Assembly: GCA_025449835.1 (NCBI GenBank)
Contig: JANWIO010000053.1
Coordinates: forward strand, 1-45,922
Direction of reading: 5' to 3'
Length of the DNA stretch: 45,922 nucleotides
DNA from: Vampirovibrionales bacterium
GTDB taxonomy: Bacteria > Cyanobacteriota > Vampirovibrionia > Vampirovibrionales > JAGQHJ01
Part shown: positions 16,683-25,416 of the stretch, piece by piece
How the letters are laid out: each line of letters starts with the position of its first letter
Numbering within the stretch: the first letter of the stretch is position 1
Program-made: the position numbers and the translations under genes
Notes under the pieces: generated by a model
What the model was told of the DNA's origin: nothing
Databases searched by the model: none
The model's input: the letters and a program-made list of their open reading frames with translations, nothing else

Positions 16683-17060
16683 ATGCAGATTTCAAAAGCA
16701 ATGGGGCCAAACCCTCGGTTTTCAGGAAAATGGCACTTTCGTTCGTCCTGGGTGAATAAAGACACCATCCAAAGCCTTACGGGGAAAGAACCTCAGCCAG
16801 CACACCAAGGTCGGTTTTGGCTTTTAGAGGTTCCCGATGAAGAAGATATTGCCATTGCAGCAAAGATGCGTCATTTATCCTTTGCCTACGCTGGAGAAGA
16901 CAAGGAATTTGTAAACGCCAATGATCATGCGTATGCCTCGGAAGGGGAAATGCTGACCAGCGTTTTGAAAAAAAAACCGGGGCATTGGCTTCCCCCAGCC
17001 TCGGAACCAAAACCTGAACAACCTGAATTCCCAGGATCTTTATTGGATCTTTTGGGCTAA
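16683..17060 (+). CDS. Small protein of unknown function with RFSG leader
   Basis: A 125-residue protein with an excellent Shine-Dalgarno sequence (GAGGAGGT at 16667-16674). It begins MQISKAMGPNPRFSGKWHF, so it has the same R-F-x-G-[K/R] type of motif (F13) as PrkA (VRFQGR) and the metallophosphoesterase at 45342 (HPRFQGK). No acidic residue occurs before about residue 27. The rest is soluble, with an EVPDEEDIAIAAKMRHLS helix and a Pro/Glu-rich tail. I do not recognise a family. It follows the ClpP-like gene by 93 bases on the same strand and may be the last gene of the prkA cluster. Confidence 0.7.
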   Translation: MQISKAMGPNPRFSGKWHFRSSWVNKDTIQSLTGKEPQPAHQGRFWLLEVPDEEDIAIAAKMRHLSFAYAGEDKEFVNANDHAYASEGEMLTSVLKKKPGHWLPPASEPKPEQPEFPGSLLDLLG

Positions 17061-17203
17061 CGATAGAATACTCACTCGTTTTATGCTTCAGGACTCACGT
17101 AGATTTGGGTGTTGTCCTCAATCTCCAATGCCTCCTCATGTCCCTATTTTTGCAGTAAAATAACACCCGTTATCAATCGGTGATGATAGAGAGGAGCTTG
17201 GCC

Positions 17204-18742
17204 ATGAAAATTACCGTTGAAGTTGGGGATATTATTCAATTTAAAGCCGATGCCTTGGTGGTAAATCTGTTTGAAGGAGTGACTCAGCCCGGAGGTGGAA
17301 CCGGTGCGGTGGATAAAGCCTTGGCTGGGGTGATTACAGAAGAATTGGCACAAGGCAAAACCTTTAAAGGTAAGGTGGGCGAAACCTTGGTTCTACCCAC
17401 TTATGGCAAGCTCCCTGCTCGGTATGTGGTGGTGGTAGGGCTGGGTAAACAAGCCGATTGTAAAGGCCTCCAGCTTCGACGAGCCAGCGCCGCAGCACTT
17501 CGTGCCTGTAAAAAATTACGGGTTAAAACCGTGGCAACCTTGCTTCATGGGGCTGGTATCGGCCAAGTGGATTCTCAGGTTGCGAGCCAACTTTTGACAG
17601 AAGGGGCTTTGTTAGGTGTTTATCAATTTACCCTTCGTAAAACGGGTAAAACACAGCCTGAAGAGGGAACGGATGCCTTAAAAAACCCAATTGAAACTGT
17701 GGTCATCGTGGAGCAGGATGCGGCGAAAAAAGAAAAGATTGCGCGGGGTGTTGCCGTAGGAACTGCCATTGCGGAAGCTACGAATCAAGCTCGGGATTTT
17801 GTTTTTGATAGCGCCAATTATGTGACGCCAGCCTTTTTAGCAGAAGCGGCGAAAAAATTTGCAAAAGGCGATGTCACCTGCAAGGTGTATGAAAAAGCAG
17901 ACATTGAAAAAATGGGAATGGGGTCTTTCTTAAGTGTAAGTAAAGGCGGTGGCCAGGATCCCAAGCTGATTCATTTAACCTATAAGCCCAAAGGGACCCC
18001 TAAGAAAAAAGTAACCATCGTGGGGAAGGGTATTACATTTGACAGTGGCGGCCTTTCTCTTAAACCGGCCAGTGCCATGGAGTTGATGAAAGATGATATG
18101 ACCGGGGCAGCGGTGGTGATTTGTACCATGAAAGCCATTGCAGAATTAGGGGATTTAGATATCCAGGTGGATGCCATTGCGCCCAGTTGCGAAAATATGC
18201 CCAGCGGTTCTGCCAATAAACCTGGAGATATTGTGACCGCTATGAATGGTAAAACCATTGAGATTAATAACACCGATGCCGAAGGGCGATTAATCTTAGC
18301 AGATGCCTTGGTATATGCCCAGAAGGAAATCAAGCCCGATGAGCTGATTGACTTGGCTACCCTGACCGGCGCTTGCATTGTGGCTTTGGGTAAAGAAGCC
18401 TCTGGGATCATGGGAACCGATGACGGCCTGATTGATGGGATTCGGAAAGCGGGTGAAAATGCGGGTGAGCGTTACTGGCCACTTCCCCTGTTTGAAGAGT
18501 TTAAGGAAATGCTCAAAAGTGAGGTTGCAGACATTATTAATGCCGGTAGCAAAGGGCAAGCCGGGTCTTCAGCAGGGGGCATCTTTTTGAATGAGTTTGT
18601 TGAAGAGGGGCAGAAATGGGTTCATCTGGATATAGCAGGCCCTTCGTATACAGATCGTGATGTCCCTGAGGTGCCCAAAGGAGCGACAGGGGTTGGGGTG
18701 AGGACATTGCTCTATTATTTGTATGGTTTGAACGCTGTCTAG
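17204..18742 (+). CDS. pepA: Cytosol (leucyl) aminopeptidase, M17 family
   Basis: A hexameric two-metal exopeptidase that removes N-terminal residues, in some bacteria also a DNA-binding architectural factor. The metal and catalytic segments VGKGITFDSGGLSLKP and MKDDMTGAA, and the signature NTDAEGRLILADAL, are all present. The N-terminal macro-like domain (residues 1-160) and the 512-residue length are typical. ATG 17204 has GAGAGGAG about eight bases upstream, better than the in-frame ATG at 17180. It stands alone between the prkA cluster and a membrane-protein gene, with no clear operon partner. Nothing is unusual in the sequence. Confidence 0.96.
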   Translation: MKITVEVGDIIQFKADALVVNLFEGVTQPGGGTGAVDKALAGVITEELAQGKTFKGKVGETLVLPTYGKLPARYVVVVGLGKQADCKGLQLRRASAAALRACKKLRVKTVATLLHGAGIGQVDSQVASQLLTEGALLGVYQFTLRKTGKTQPEEGTDALKNPIETVVIVEQDAAKKEKIARGVAVGTAIAEATNQARDFVFDSANYVTPAFLAEAAKKFAKGDVTCKVYEKADIEKMGMGSFLSVSKGGGQDPKLIHLTYKPKGTPKKKVTIVGKGITFDSGGLSLKPASAMELMKDDMTGAAVVICTMKAIAELGDLDIQVDAIAPSCENMPSGSANKPGDIVTAMNGKTIEINNTDAEGRLILADALVYAQKEIKPDELIDLATLTGACIVALGKEASGIMGTDDGLIDGIRKAGENAGERYWPLPLFEEFKEMLKSEVADIINAGSKGQAGSSAGGIFLNEFVEEGQKWVHLDIAGPSYTDRDVPEVPKGATGVGVRTLLYYLYGLNAV

Positions 18743-19031
18743 AAGCGTTTCAGCCGGGTTGTGACCAAAAGACAATCTTTCCAGGATGAAAATCTTGGGA
18801 ATACTGCGCAACAAAGATATCTGGAAGGGCGAAATGAAGCTTGGCAAGAGGAGAAAGCTCTATTTTATTCTGGATATCCCATTCTGTCAGGGGGAGAGAC
18901 AAACCATGTCTCTTCATCTTGGGGATAACCTGGCTATTTTGATGAATCCATACACCTTATTCGCAATACCTATAGGGGCGCCTGAAATCCCCCCCCTTGG
19001 CCAATCATTTTGGTAGAATAAAAAAAGGTCT

Positions 19032-20312
19032 GTGGCGAGGGTTATTTTGAGAAAAATGCAGGTTTCTGATCTCAACCGGCGCTATAAGGTTTTTGTGCCA
19101 CTCCTTGTTTTACTGGGAGTTGTTATCCGAATAGCCATTGCCATCTCTTTTAAGCATGGGGATGGCGATCCCTATGCCTGGCAGAGGGTCGCCAATGCCC
19201 TTGAGCATAGACAGAACTTCTATCTTATGGGATGGCTTGGTTGCCCTGTTTGGGCAATTTTATGTGGGTGTTTCCTGTTAATTCAAAAGACTTTGGGGCT
19301 TTCCGGTATTGCATCATTTCACGTGATAGTGACCTGTTTTTTAACCATAGTTGATTTGGCATTCTCATGGGTGTTATATCGAACGTTCGGTTTAGCGGCA
19401 GGATTATTGTATTTCTTGGCGCCTACCGTTATGGTTGTTACGGGTTTTCAGACACAGCCTGAAACCTTTGCCTTGTTTTTAGGGTTTTTAGCTTTTTTAT
19501 ATCTTCGGAAGGAGGCTATTCAGCCCAATCGAGAGAACCAGGTTTGTGCAACCCTATTGTTAGCCTTATCTCTTCTCATTAAGGCAGATTTGATTTTTTT
19601 TCCCTTCTGGCTTCTTTTTTGGTCGGCATTAGGCTCTTTGAAAAAAAGGATTTTTATCTGCTTTATTCCGATTTGTTTGTTGGTCCTGAGTTTTATTCCG
19701 TTTGTTCATGATCCGCAAGTATTTGTTGTGTTGAAGCACAATGTGAGTGAGCATACTGCGGCGTTCCCTGGGGTTGTCTATGCCTTGATGGATCTGGTTG
19801 CGCCTCGAAATCTTTGGGAGCAGCTTTTTCAATGGGTTCCCATTCTTAACGGTATCAAATTTATATGGTTTTGCTTGATGATGGGGACTGGTATTCTGGT
19901 CGCTCGCAAATCTCCTGAAAATATGTTTTTCTATTTTGTGATTGCCATGATTGCATTTACGCCTTGTATGTGGGCGTATCATTTGGCGATTGCAACGAGT
20001 GCCTGTGCTATTTTTAACCGACGGTGGTCGTTTTTGCTCTTTCTTTTCTTTGGAGGGCTTTTGGAAATTGGGCGACTTCCTTTGTCTACATTTCCAGTTC
20101 ATGATCTAAGTGGTCAATGGTATCTCGGTTTTTTTACCTTAAGCCAACAGAGAGCACCGGGGTTCTCGCCCTTGTTAGACCTCTTGTGGTTTAACAACAA
20201 TTTTCGGGCCCAACTTCTACTTTTAGTGATATTATTCAAGGATTTACTATTTTCAAATCGTAAGGCCTCAGAATCGACTGTTGCTTGCAATTTAGAACAT
20301 GTCTCCAGCTAG
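19032..20312 (+). CDS. Polytopic membrane protein, probable GT-C type glycosyltransferase
   Basis: A 426-residue protein with about ten hydrophobic segments. After the first segment lies KHGDGDPYAW, an acidic loop motif like that of GT-C glycosyltransferases that use lipid-linked sugars (mannosyl- or arabinosyltransferase type), and the helices after it resemble the PIG-M/DUF2029-like pattern. Such enzymes add sugars on the outer face of the inner membrane. The start is unsure: GTG 19032 has AAGG upstream, and ATG 19056 is also in frame. No other glycan gene is close by, so the acceptor is unknown. The 289 bases before it contain no credible gene. Confidence 0.65.
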   Translation: MARVILRKMQVSDLNRRYKVFVPLLVLLGVVIRIAIAISFKHGDGDPYAWQRVANALEHRQNFYLMGWLGCPVWAILCGCFLLIQKTLGLSGIASFHVIVTCFLTIVDLAFSWVLYRTFGLAAGLLYFLAPTVMVVTGFQTQPETFALFLGFLAFLYLRKEAIQPNRENQVCATLLLALSLLIKADLIFFPFWLLFWSALGSLKKRIFICFIPICLLVLSFIPFVHDPQVFVVLKHNVSEHTAAFPGVVYALMDLVAPRNLWEQLFQWVPILNGIKFIWFCLMMGTGILVARKSPENMFFYFVIAMIAFTPCMWAYHLAIATSACAIFNRRWSFLLFLFFGGLLEIGRLPLSTFPVHDLSGQWYLGFFTLSQQRAPGFSPLLDLLWFNNNFRAQLLLLVILFKDLLFSNRKASESTVACNLEHVSS

Positions 20313-20558
20313 GAGCAAAACCTGGATATCTCCGAGGCATCCTTGAGAAAATAGTTAATATTTTGAAACAATTGAGCTACTCTTTGAATGTCAGGTGTTT
20401 ATCCTGAAGCGTCTTGTTCAAGGGCAATTTATAGAAACTGTTTATGTCTTTCAATAAGTTAATAAGATGATTTTTGGGAGGATTTTTGAAGAGAAGATGA
20501 TCCATGTCGAAACATTTTGAGCTAACATGAAACATGGAGAAGGAAGGACAGACAAAAA

Positions 20559-21149
20559 ATGATTTCACAAAAAACGCTTTTTGTTAAACAAGCTGTTCTT
20601 CAGTGTGTTTCTGGGCTTCAAGAACGGGTTGTTTTTCAATTAACTCAAGTTCAAAAGCTATGTTTGGTGCTGCTAGCCGTTGCCATTGCAGGTCTCATTA
20701 CGCTTGGGATCTGTAAATTATCGGATAATGGCAATTTAGCTGTTTTAAAACAACATGTCTTTGGTCAAGTTCATTTAAGTACGGGTACGTATTCTGCAAG
20801 AAGCCGTTATGAGCTAAACGAGCTAAGTTGGCAAAATGGATTGGATATTTTAGGGGCATTAGATAAAGTTAACGAAAATATTCAAGCCATATCGCGTTTA
20901 CAGGCCGGTTCTCCCATTGATGAAGGGCAACTCATAGAAAGCCAACACCTTTTAGGGGCATCTGTTAGCCAAATGAATGCATTATTAAAAGATCGAAGTG
21001 AAATCCAAAAGTCAGCACATCTATTAAAAGCCAACCAACTTTATACGCCTGAATATCAGGAATATCTTCATGATACGTTGGCAAAGTTGGCCAATGTGGA
21101 AGCCAAAAGTCGTATTTCGCAAAAGATAGTGAAAAATGAGTCTTTTTAG
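20559..21149 (+). CDS. Single-pass membrane protein, unknown function
   Basis: A 196-residue protein with one membrane segment at about residues 33-52 (LCLVLLAVAIAGLITLGIC) and a helical, Gln/Leu/Ser-rich outer domain (YELNELSWQNGLDILGAL, NENIQAISRL). The N-terminal basic stretch suggests an N-in orientation. GGAGAAGGAAGG stands upstream of ATG 20559. Its end overlaps the next gene by 14 bases, so the two small membrane proteins are probably made together. No family is recognised. Confidence 0.65.
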   Translation: MISQKTLFVKQAVLQCVSGLQERVVFQLTQVQKLCLVLLAVAIAGLITLGICKLSDNGNLAVLKQHVFGQVHLSTGTYSARSRYELNELSWQNGLDILGALDKVNENIQAISRLQAGSPIDEGQLIESQHLLGASVSQMNALLKDRSEIQKSAHLLKANQLYTPEYQEYLHDTLAKLANVEAKSRISQKIVKNESF

Positions 21150-21516
21150 TCAACCCGGATCTACTTTACCCGATGATGATTTAGTTTGTGTTGTTTGTGC
21201 AACGCCATTGCTCAACAAACAAACGGTTTGTCCCAAGTGCGGTAATAAATGGGGGCAAACACCCAAGACCAATAAAGGTTCAGGACCGCAAGTTTCAGAT
21301 CTACCGGCGGAACATTATTTTGCAGTGTCTGATGCGGTTCAGCATGGGGATGATTTATTGACCACCAGCCTTATTTTTATTGCTGGGATGGGGGTTTTGT
21401 TTGCCGTAGTAAATTTATTTGTAAGCCGTTTTGGGCTTCAAGACATTTGGCGTTCTTGGGCGACCCTGGTATTGAGTATGGGCTTATTGGGCCTTCGCCG
21501 TCTTATCTTAAAATAA
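21136..21516 (+). CDS. Zinc-ribbon membrane protein
   Basis: A 126-residue protein with a zinc ribbon at residues about 18-36 (CVVC...CPKCG), a short polar linker, and two C-terminal membrane segments (TSLIFIAGMGVLFAVVNLFV; SWATLVLSMGLLGL). This small-ribbon-plus-membrane plan is common in bacteria and has no single function. It overlaps the end of the previous gene and precedes a strong terminator, so these two genes form a transcription unit. Confidence 0.7.
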   Translation: MSLFSQPGSTLPDDDLVCVVCATPLLNKQTVCPKCGNKWGQTPKTNKGSGPQVSDLPAEHYFAVSDAVQHGDDLLTTSLIFIAGMGVLFAVVNLFVSRFGLQDIWRSWATLVLSMGLLGLRRLILK

Positions 21517-21527
21517 GCTTAAAAACC

Positions 21528-21555
21528 AAAAAGCTGACCTTGTGATCAGCTTTTT
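21528..21555. terminator. Bidirectional rho-independent terminator
   Basis: AAAAAGCTGA (21528-21537) pairs perfectly with TCAGCTTTTT (21546-21555) around an eight-base loop, giving a ten-pair stem with a T-run on either strand. It lies between convergent genes ending at 21516 and 21599. Confidence 0.85.
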
Positions 21556-21598
21556 GAATCAATTTAGAATTGTGTAAGATGCTTTCCAGTAAGCAATC

Positions 21599-22033
21599 TT
21601 AGCTGATTTTTTCCAGGAGAACAGGCTTTTGTTCTGGAACCATTTGTTGCGGTGCTTCCAGTCCCAGTTCATGAAGGATAAATTGGAAAATCCAGCGAGT
21701 GGTTTTTTTGCGGCTGTACTTTGGATAAGCTTGCAAAATAGCGTCTTCGGCAACGGGGCCCAGACGAATTAAGGTCATGGCAGCAATTGACCGAACATTG
21801 AGGTTATCCGTTCCCAAACTCTTAATCAATTCGGGAACACCCAAGGCACCAGCTTTCACTAGTACATTCTCTATTTCGGTAGAGAAGCTGGCATCGGCGT
21901 ATGCCAAAGCTTTAATTAAATAATGTATGCCATCTTTGGTTAACAGCGGGTCAGGTACAGAGTTAGGCTTAGCAGAATTGCTGATGAGCCTGAGCTTTAA
22001 TGCTTCAAGACTGAGAGGAGCCTGTCTCATCAT
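21599..22033 (-). CDS. HEAT-repeat protein
   Basis: A 144-residue all-helical protein with HEAT-like repeats such as VPELIKSLGTDNLNVRSIAA and MTLIRLGPVAEDAILQAY, typical of PBS-lyase/armadillo-like scaffolds used for protein binding. ATG 22033 (followed by ATG 22030) has GGAG upstream and lies downstream of a good minus-strand promoter at 22092-22120. The open frame to 22120 would include the promoter, so the shorter start is chosen. The partner protein is unknown. Confidence 0.7.
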   Translation of the reverse strand: MMRQAPLSLEALKLRLISNSAKPNSVPDPLLTKDGIHYLIKALAYADASFSTEIENVLVKAGALGVPELIKSLGTDNLNVRSIAAMTLIRLGPVAEDAILQAYPKYSRKKTTRWIFQFILHELGLEAPQQMVPEQKPVLLEKIS

Positions 22034-22342
22034 TATAAATAATCTCCGTGTGTCGTAAGTGTATTGAAATAGATAATCATTCTTTAATCTGTTTATAGCG
22101 GATCCACAAAGAAGGTGCAACGCAGAAGACGCTGCGCAAGTTAAAATTTAACCCCATTTTCAAGACCTTCTTTATATTTTGGCGGACATGGACTTAAGAT
22201 TCAAATTTTTAAAAGAAGGGGCTAAAGGTTGTTTTTATCGGAATTTTTCTAAAAGGGGGGTGAAGGGGGATGTTGGGATTTATTGACAAATGCAGAATCT
22301 CTTTTTCAGAGAATTTTTACCAAATCTTTATATCTTCTTAAT
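22034..22342. other. Intergenic region between the HEAT and adenosyltransferase genes
   Basis: 309 bases without a gene. It holds the minus-strand promoter at 22092-22120 and a small hairpin CGCAG/CTGCG at 22121-22136 directly beside it. The remainder shows purine-rich runs (AAGGGGGGTGAAGGGGG near 22254-22270) but nothing that I can name. Confidence 0.5.
22092..22120 (-). promoter_or_regulatory. Sigma-70-type promoter for the HEAT-repeat gene
   Basis: Read on the minus strand: TTGCAC (22120-22115), a 17-base spacer, TATAAA (22097-22092). Spacing is ideal and both hexamers are near consensus. The gene start follows about 60 bases later. Confidence 0.6.
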
Positions 22343-23218
22343 TTACAAGGGGCTGCCTGCGGGGGAGCTTTGTTTTTTGAAATGGATTGATGTGCAAGGG
22401 GATACGCCTAAAGTAGTGGCCGCATCCCCTTGTGGAAGAGAGATTTCAAGCATGCCATGACTTCCTGGGATGATCACAAAAAGGGGAGACTTTTCGGTGG
22501 CTTTAAAAGCTGCTTGATAGTGAGAAGCATAGAAGGCTTCATGGGTTTTACCTGCCAACTCAATTTGAAGCAGATCGCCAGGGTGAAACGGTTCATTGGC
22601 AGGAATATTGGTAATTAAATTACCGAAAACATCAATAATGTCAATTTGTCCTTGAATCACCAGGGCATCTATTTGTACTGGATGCTGGATGTCCAAAAAG
22701 GTGAGGTCTTCCAAAGAAACAGCGGGGCCTAAGGTCGGTATAAATGACTCAATGGTATTTTCTGCAAAGACCTTGGCGAGATGGGTTGCCGCTGGAGCGT
22801 AAATGTCTTTGCCATGAAAGGTTTGGCTAACGGTTTTACCGGCTCTGAAAAATTGGGGATTTTCCAAAGAAACACATGAAAAGTCATTAGGATATCGCTG
22901 AAGAATCCGGGTGGCGAGGCCATTATCAGGCAAGACCAGCCCTTTTTTAAGACGCTGGCTATAAAAAGCCAGTTTCTTTTGCTGCGGGTTCCCTACATCT
23001 GGATCAACCACGCAGAGAAAAAAAGTGCCTGGGGGAAATTCGTCAAAAGCTTGGTTTAAAACCCAGCTGCCATGGCGTATATTTTGGGGTGAAATGTGAT
23101 GGGCAATATCTACGAGGTGAACGTTGGGGTAACGAGATAGGATAACGCCTTTCATCACGCCAACAAAGCCGTCTTGGTCGCCAAAGTCTGTGATAAGCGC
23201 AATAATAGAGTGAGACAT
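22343..23218 (-). CDS. SAM hydroxide adenosyltransferase (DUF62/SAM_adeno_trans family)
   Basis: The family splits S-adenosylmethionine with water to adenosine and methionine and is related to fluorinase/chlorinase. Visible blocks are ALITDFGDQDGFVGVMKG at the N-terminus with the SAM-binding Asp, VVDPDVG (usually VVDPGVG), FHGKDIYAPAA, and the C-terminal VDVFGNLITNIP-type strand (IIDVFGNLITN) with GSHGMLEIS. At 291 residues the length is slightly above usual. The ATG at 23218 agrees with the family start. It is divergent from holA, whose start is 69 bases away, so the two share a promoter region. Biological role of the family is SAM/adenosine homeostasis. Confidence 0.92.
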   Translation of the reverse strand: MSHSIIALITDFGDQDGFVGVMKGVILSRYPNVHLVDIAHHISPQNIRHGSWVLNQAFDEFPPGTFFLCVVDPDVGNPQQKKLAFYSQRLKKGLVLPDNGLATRILQRYPNDFSCVSLENPQFFRAGKTVSQTFHGKDIYAPAATHLAKVFAENTIESFIPTLGPAVSLEDLTFLDIQHPVQIDALVIQGQIDIIDVFGNLITNIPANEPFHPGDLLQIELAGKTHEAFYASHYQAAFKATEKSPLFVIIPGSHGMLEISLPQGDAATTLGVSPCTSIHFKKQSSPAGSPL

Positions 23219-23287
23219 GTTTCAGTAGCAGAATCTTAATCTTCCATGTACCATTCTATTGGTACCACAAAGGAGCGCGGTAATCTT

Positions 23288-24250
23288 ATGCCGGTTGTTG
23301 TGTTTTATGGCGAAGAAAGCTACCTGCTGGATGAGGCGGTTGTAAAACTGCGTCAGGAAGTGGTAAATCCTGCCATGGCCAGTTTATGCCACCGAATTTA
23401 TACACAACCCAATTTGTCTACGGTATTAGAGGCTGTTGGAAGCGTTTCTTTGGCGTTGGGCGGGCAAACATTGATTGAAATTCGAGATTTTCCCATGCTG
23501 TTTCAAGCCTCTAAGGATGCTGGCACCGATGCGCAGTTGGAAGAATTAAAAAGCTTGTTGGTGTCAGTGGAAGCGACCAAAATCGTTTTATTTGTCAGTA
23601 GCAAGGTGGATGGGAAAATTAAATTTCCCAAATGGCTGGTGAAACACCCGCAATTTCAGGTTCAGAAGTTTGAACCCTTTAAGTTTTGGGAGACGGATCG
23701 GGCTGCTGATTTCTTGATAAAGGATGCTGGACGCAAGGGAATCTCTCTTTTGCCTGAAGCCGCAGAACTTTTAGTGGAAAGCTTAGGAACCGGCTTGCGT
23801 CTGTTGGTGAGCGAAGTAGATAAACTGGCCCTTTATGCCGATAATCGAGCCATTACCCGAAATGATGTGGTATTACTGTGTAACCACAGCGATAACTTGT
23901 TTCACCTGCTTGATCGCTGGATTTTGCAGCAATCTCCCACGGATAATTTTCGGGATTTAAGTGAAATTTTGTTAAAACACCACGCCGTTGAGGTGTTTGC
24001 CCGGGCGCAAACATACTTCAATAATATTTTTCGAGTCCTCTGGCTGAATCATAAGGGGGCTAGTATGGATACCATTGCGCAGCGGACGGGCCAGAAACCC
24101 TTTACTATTACAAAACACCTCAGGAATTTTAGAGGTGTCCCCATGGCCCGGTGGATGGCCTTAAAGCATCAGTTGGTTGAATTGGAGTGGAAAGCCAAAA
24201 CTGGCCAGTTAGAAGGCACGTTGGCCTTAGAAACATTGTTGGGAACCTAA
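23288..24250 (+). CDS. holA: DNA polymerase III delta subunit
   Basis: The clamp-loader wrench that opens the beta clamp. The start VVVFYGEESYLLDEAV is the usual HolA N-terminus, followed by the degenerate AAA region (IVLFVSSKVDGKIKFPKWL) and the collar domain (LFHLLDRWI...HHAVEVFARAQTYFNNIFRVLW). ATG 23288 has AAGGAG upstream and gives 320 residues, a normal length; ATG 23246 has no ribosome site. The gene is followed by holB after six bases, so the two clamp-loader subunits are made from one operon. Confidence 0.85.
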   Translation: MPVVVFYGEESYLLDEAVVKLRQEVVNPAMASLCHRIYTQPNLSTVLEAVGSVSLALGGQTLIEIRDFPMLFQASKDAGTDAQLEELKSLLVSVEATKIVLFVSSKVDGKIKFPKWLVKHPQFQVQKFEPFKFWETDRAADFLIKDAGRKGISLLPEAAELLVESLGTGLRLLVSEVDKLALYADNRAITRNDVVLLCNHSDNLFHLLDRWILQQSPTDNFRDLSEILLKHHAVEVFARAQTYFNNIFRVLWLNHKGASMDTIAQRTGQKPFTITKHLRNFRGVPMARWMALKHQLVELEWKAKTGQLEGTLALETLLGT

Positions 24251-24256
24251 CGCACG

Positions 24257-25258
24257 ATGACGAAAACCTTAATTGATTTTGAGACGAGACAACCCTTTGC
24301 AACCCGGTTTTTTACCCAAGCTTTATCTGGGAAAAATCTCGTCAATGCTTATATTCTCCGAGGACGGGATTTAACCCAGCCTTATAAAATGGCCTTACGT
24401 CTTGCACAGCTGATAAATTGTCAGCAGTCCTCTGATGTTTTAAAGGCTTGTGGTCAGTGTCAGTCGTGTCGTTGGATTGAAGAAAATGCCCATCCCGGGG
24501 TAATTACGGTCTCCAATGCCACGTATTTACAGACTGTAGATCCAGAAACAGGGTTGGGGAAGAGTAAAACAGGAAAGCCTCAAAAATCTATTGCTGTGGG
24601 GCAATTGGAGAGTTTGTTAAAATCCCTGAGCTTGCACAGTGGTGGGTTTCATCGGGTGGTGATTTTAACCGGTGTGCAAGAGACGCTTGCGGAGTTTCAA
24701 CAGGGTGAGCCTTGCACCAGCCCAAGAGACTGGGCGCCAGAAAATGGGGGGACCTTTCAACCAACTCCGTTGGATCGGCGTTTATTTCCCGATACGTTGG
24801 CCAATAAATTTTTAAAAGTGCTGGAAGAGCCTCCCTTGGATGTCATTTTCTTCCTCCTCACCGATTCGGAAGACAAGCTGTTGGAAACCATTGTCTCTCG
24901 GTGCCAACTGGTTCCCTTTGTGACACCAGCCGCTTACAATCAAACAGAATTATCGCATCCGGCCAGAGAAACTTTTCAAACGCTTTTAACAGGGATTGCC
25001 CGCCAAGACTTTTTAGAGCAGGTACAGATTTTTAATCGCTATCTGGCTGATGGGGGCGTTGATGCGCCAGAGGCCTTATCGGTCTTTCAACAATTTTTGC
25101 AAGAGCAGATGTCTCACAATGCTCTGGAAAAAAGCCAGTATCTGCGTTTAAAACAATATCTTCAAAGTCTTGAGTCGGCAAAACGTTGGATTCAAGATAA
25201 GGTTCGAGAAGAGGCTGTTTTAGAAGATCTGTTTATACAGTGGGCTGCGCTTTCATAA
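24257..25258 (+). CDS. holB: DNA polymerase III delta' subunit
   Basis: The stator of the clamp loader. It has the DnaX/HolB zinc module (CGQCQSC with an upstream Cys), the segment NKFLKVLEEPP that follows the sensor region, and the SRC arginine-finger motif in LLETIVSRCQLVPF. There is no functional Walker A, as expected for delta'. An unusually acidic/Pro-rich insert (PCTSPRDWAPENGGTFQPT) breaks the usual QEALAEFQ...N region at about residues 150-175. The gene directly follows holA. Length 333 is normal. Confidence 0.9.
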   Translation: MTKTLIDFETRQPFATRFFTQALSGKNLVNAYILRGRDLTQPYKMALRLAQLINCQQSSDVLKACGQCQSCRWIEENAHPGVITVSNATYLQTVDPETGLGKSKTGKPQKSIAVGQLESLLKSLSLHSGGFHRVVILTGVQETLAEFQQGEPCTSPRDWAPENGGTFQPTPLDRRLFPDTLANKFLKVLEEPPLDVIFFLLTDSEDKLLETIVSRCQLVPFVTPAAYNQTELSHPARETFQTLLTGIARQDFLEQVQIFNRYLADGGVDAPEALSVFQQFLQEQMSHNALEKSQYLRLKQYLQSLESAKRWIQDKVREEAVLEDLFIQWAALS

Positions 25259-25358
25259 AGGGTGTTTAATCCCCAATTGAAAAAACGTTTAGTCTATTCT
25301 CGAAACAAAGTTGTTTTTGAGAAATATTACAAAAAAGATATGAGATTGTAATTTATAC

Positions 25359-25388
25359 TTGCATTTTCATGTGTCTTATCGATATGAT
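25359..25388 (+). promoter_or_regulatory. Promoter upstream of the ADA-family gene
   Basis: TTGCAT (25359-25364), 18-base spacer, TATGAT (25383-25388), about 30 bases before the gene start. Sequence match only. Confidence 0.45.
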
Positions 25389-25416
25389 TTGGTGTGAAGA
25401 ATGACAGGGTTTAAAG

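Noticed and set aside
18786..19016. 76-codon plus-strand frame after pepA
   Set aside because: No ribosome site, low-complexity and unlike protein; the stretch 18743-19031 is treated as spacer.
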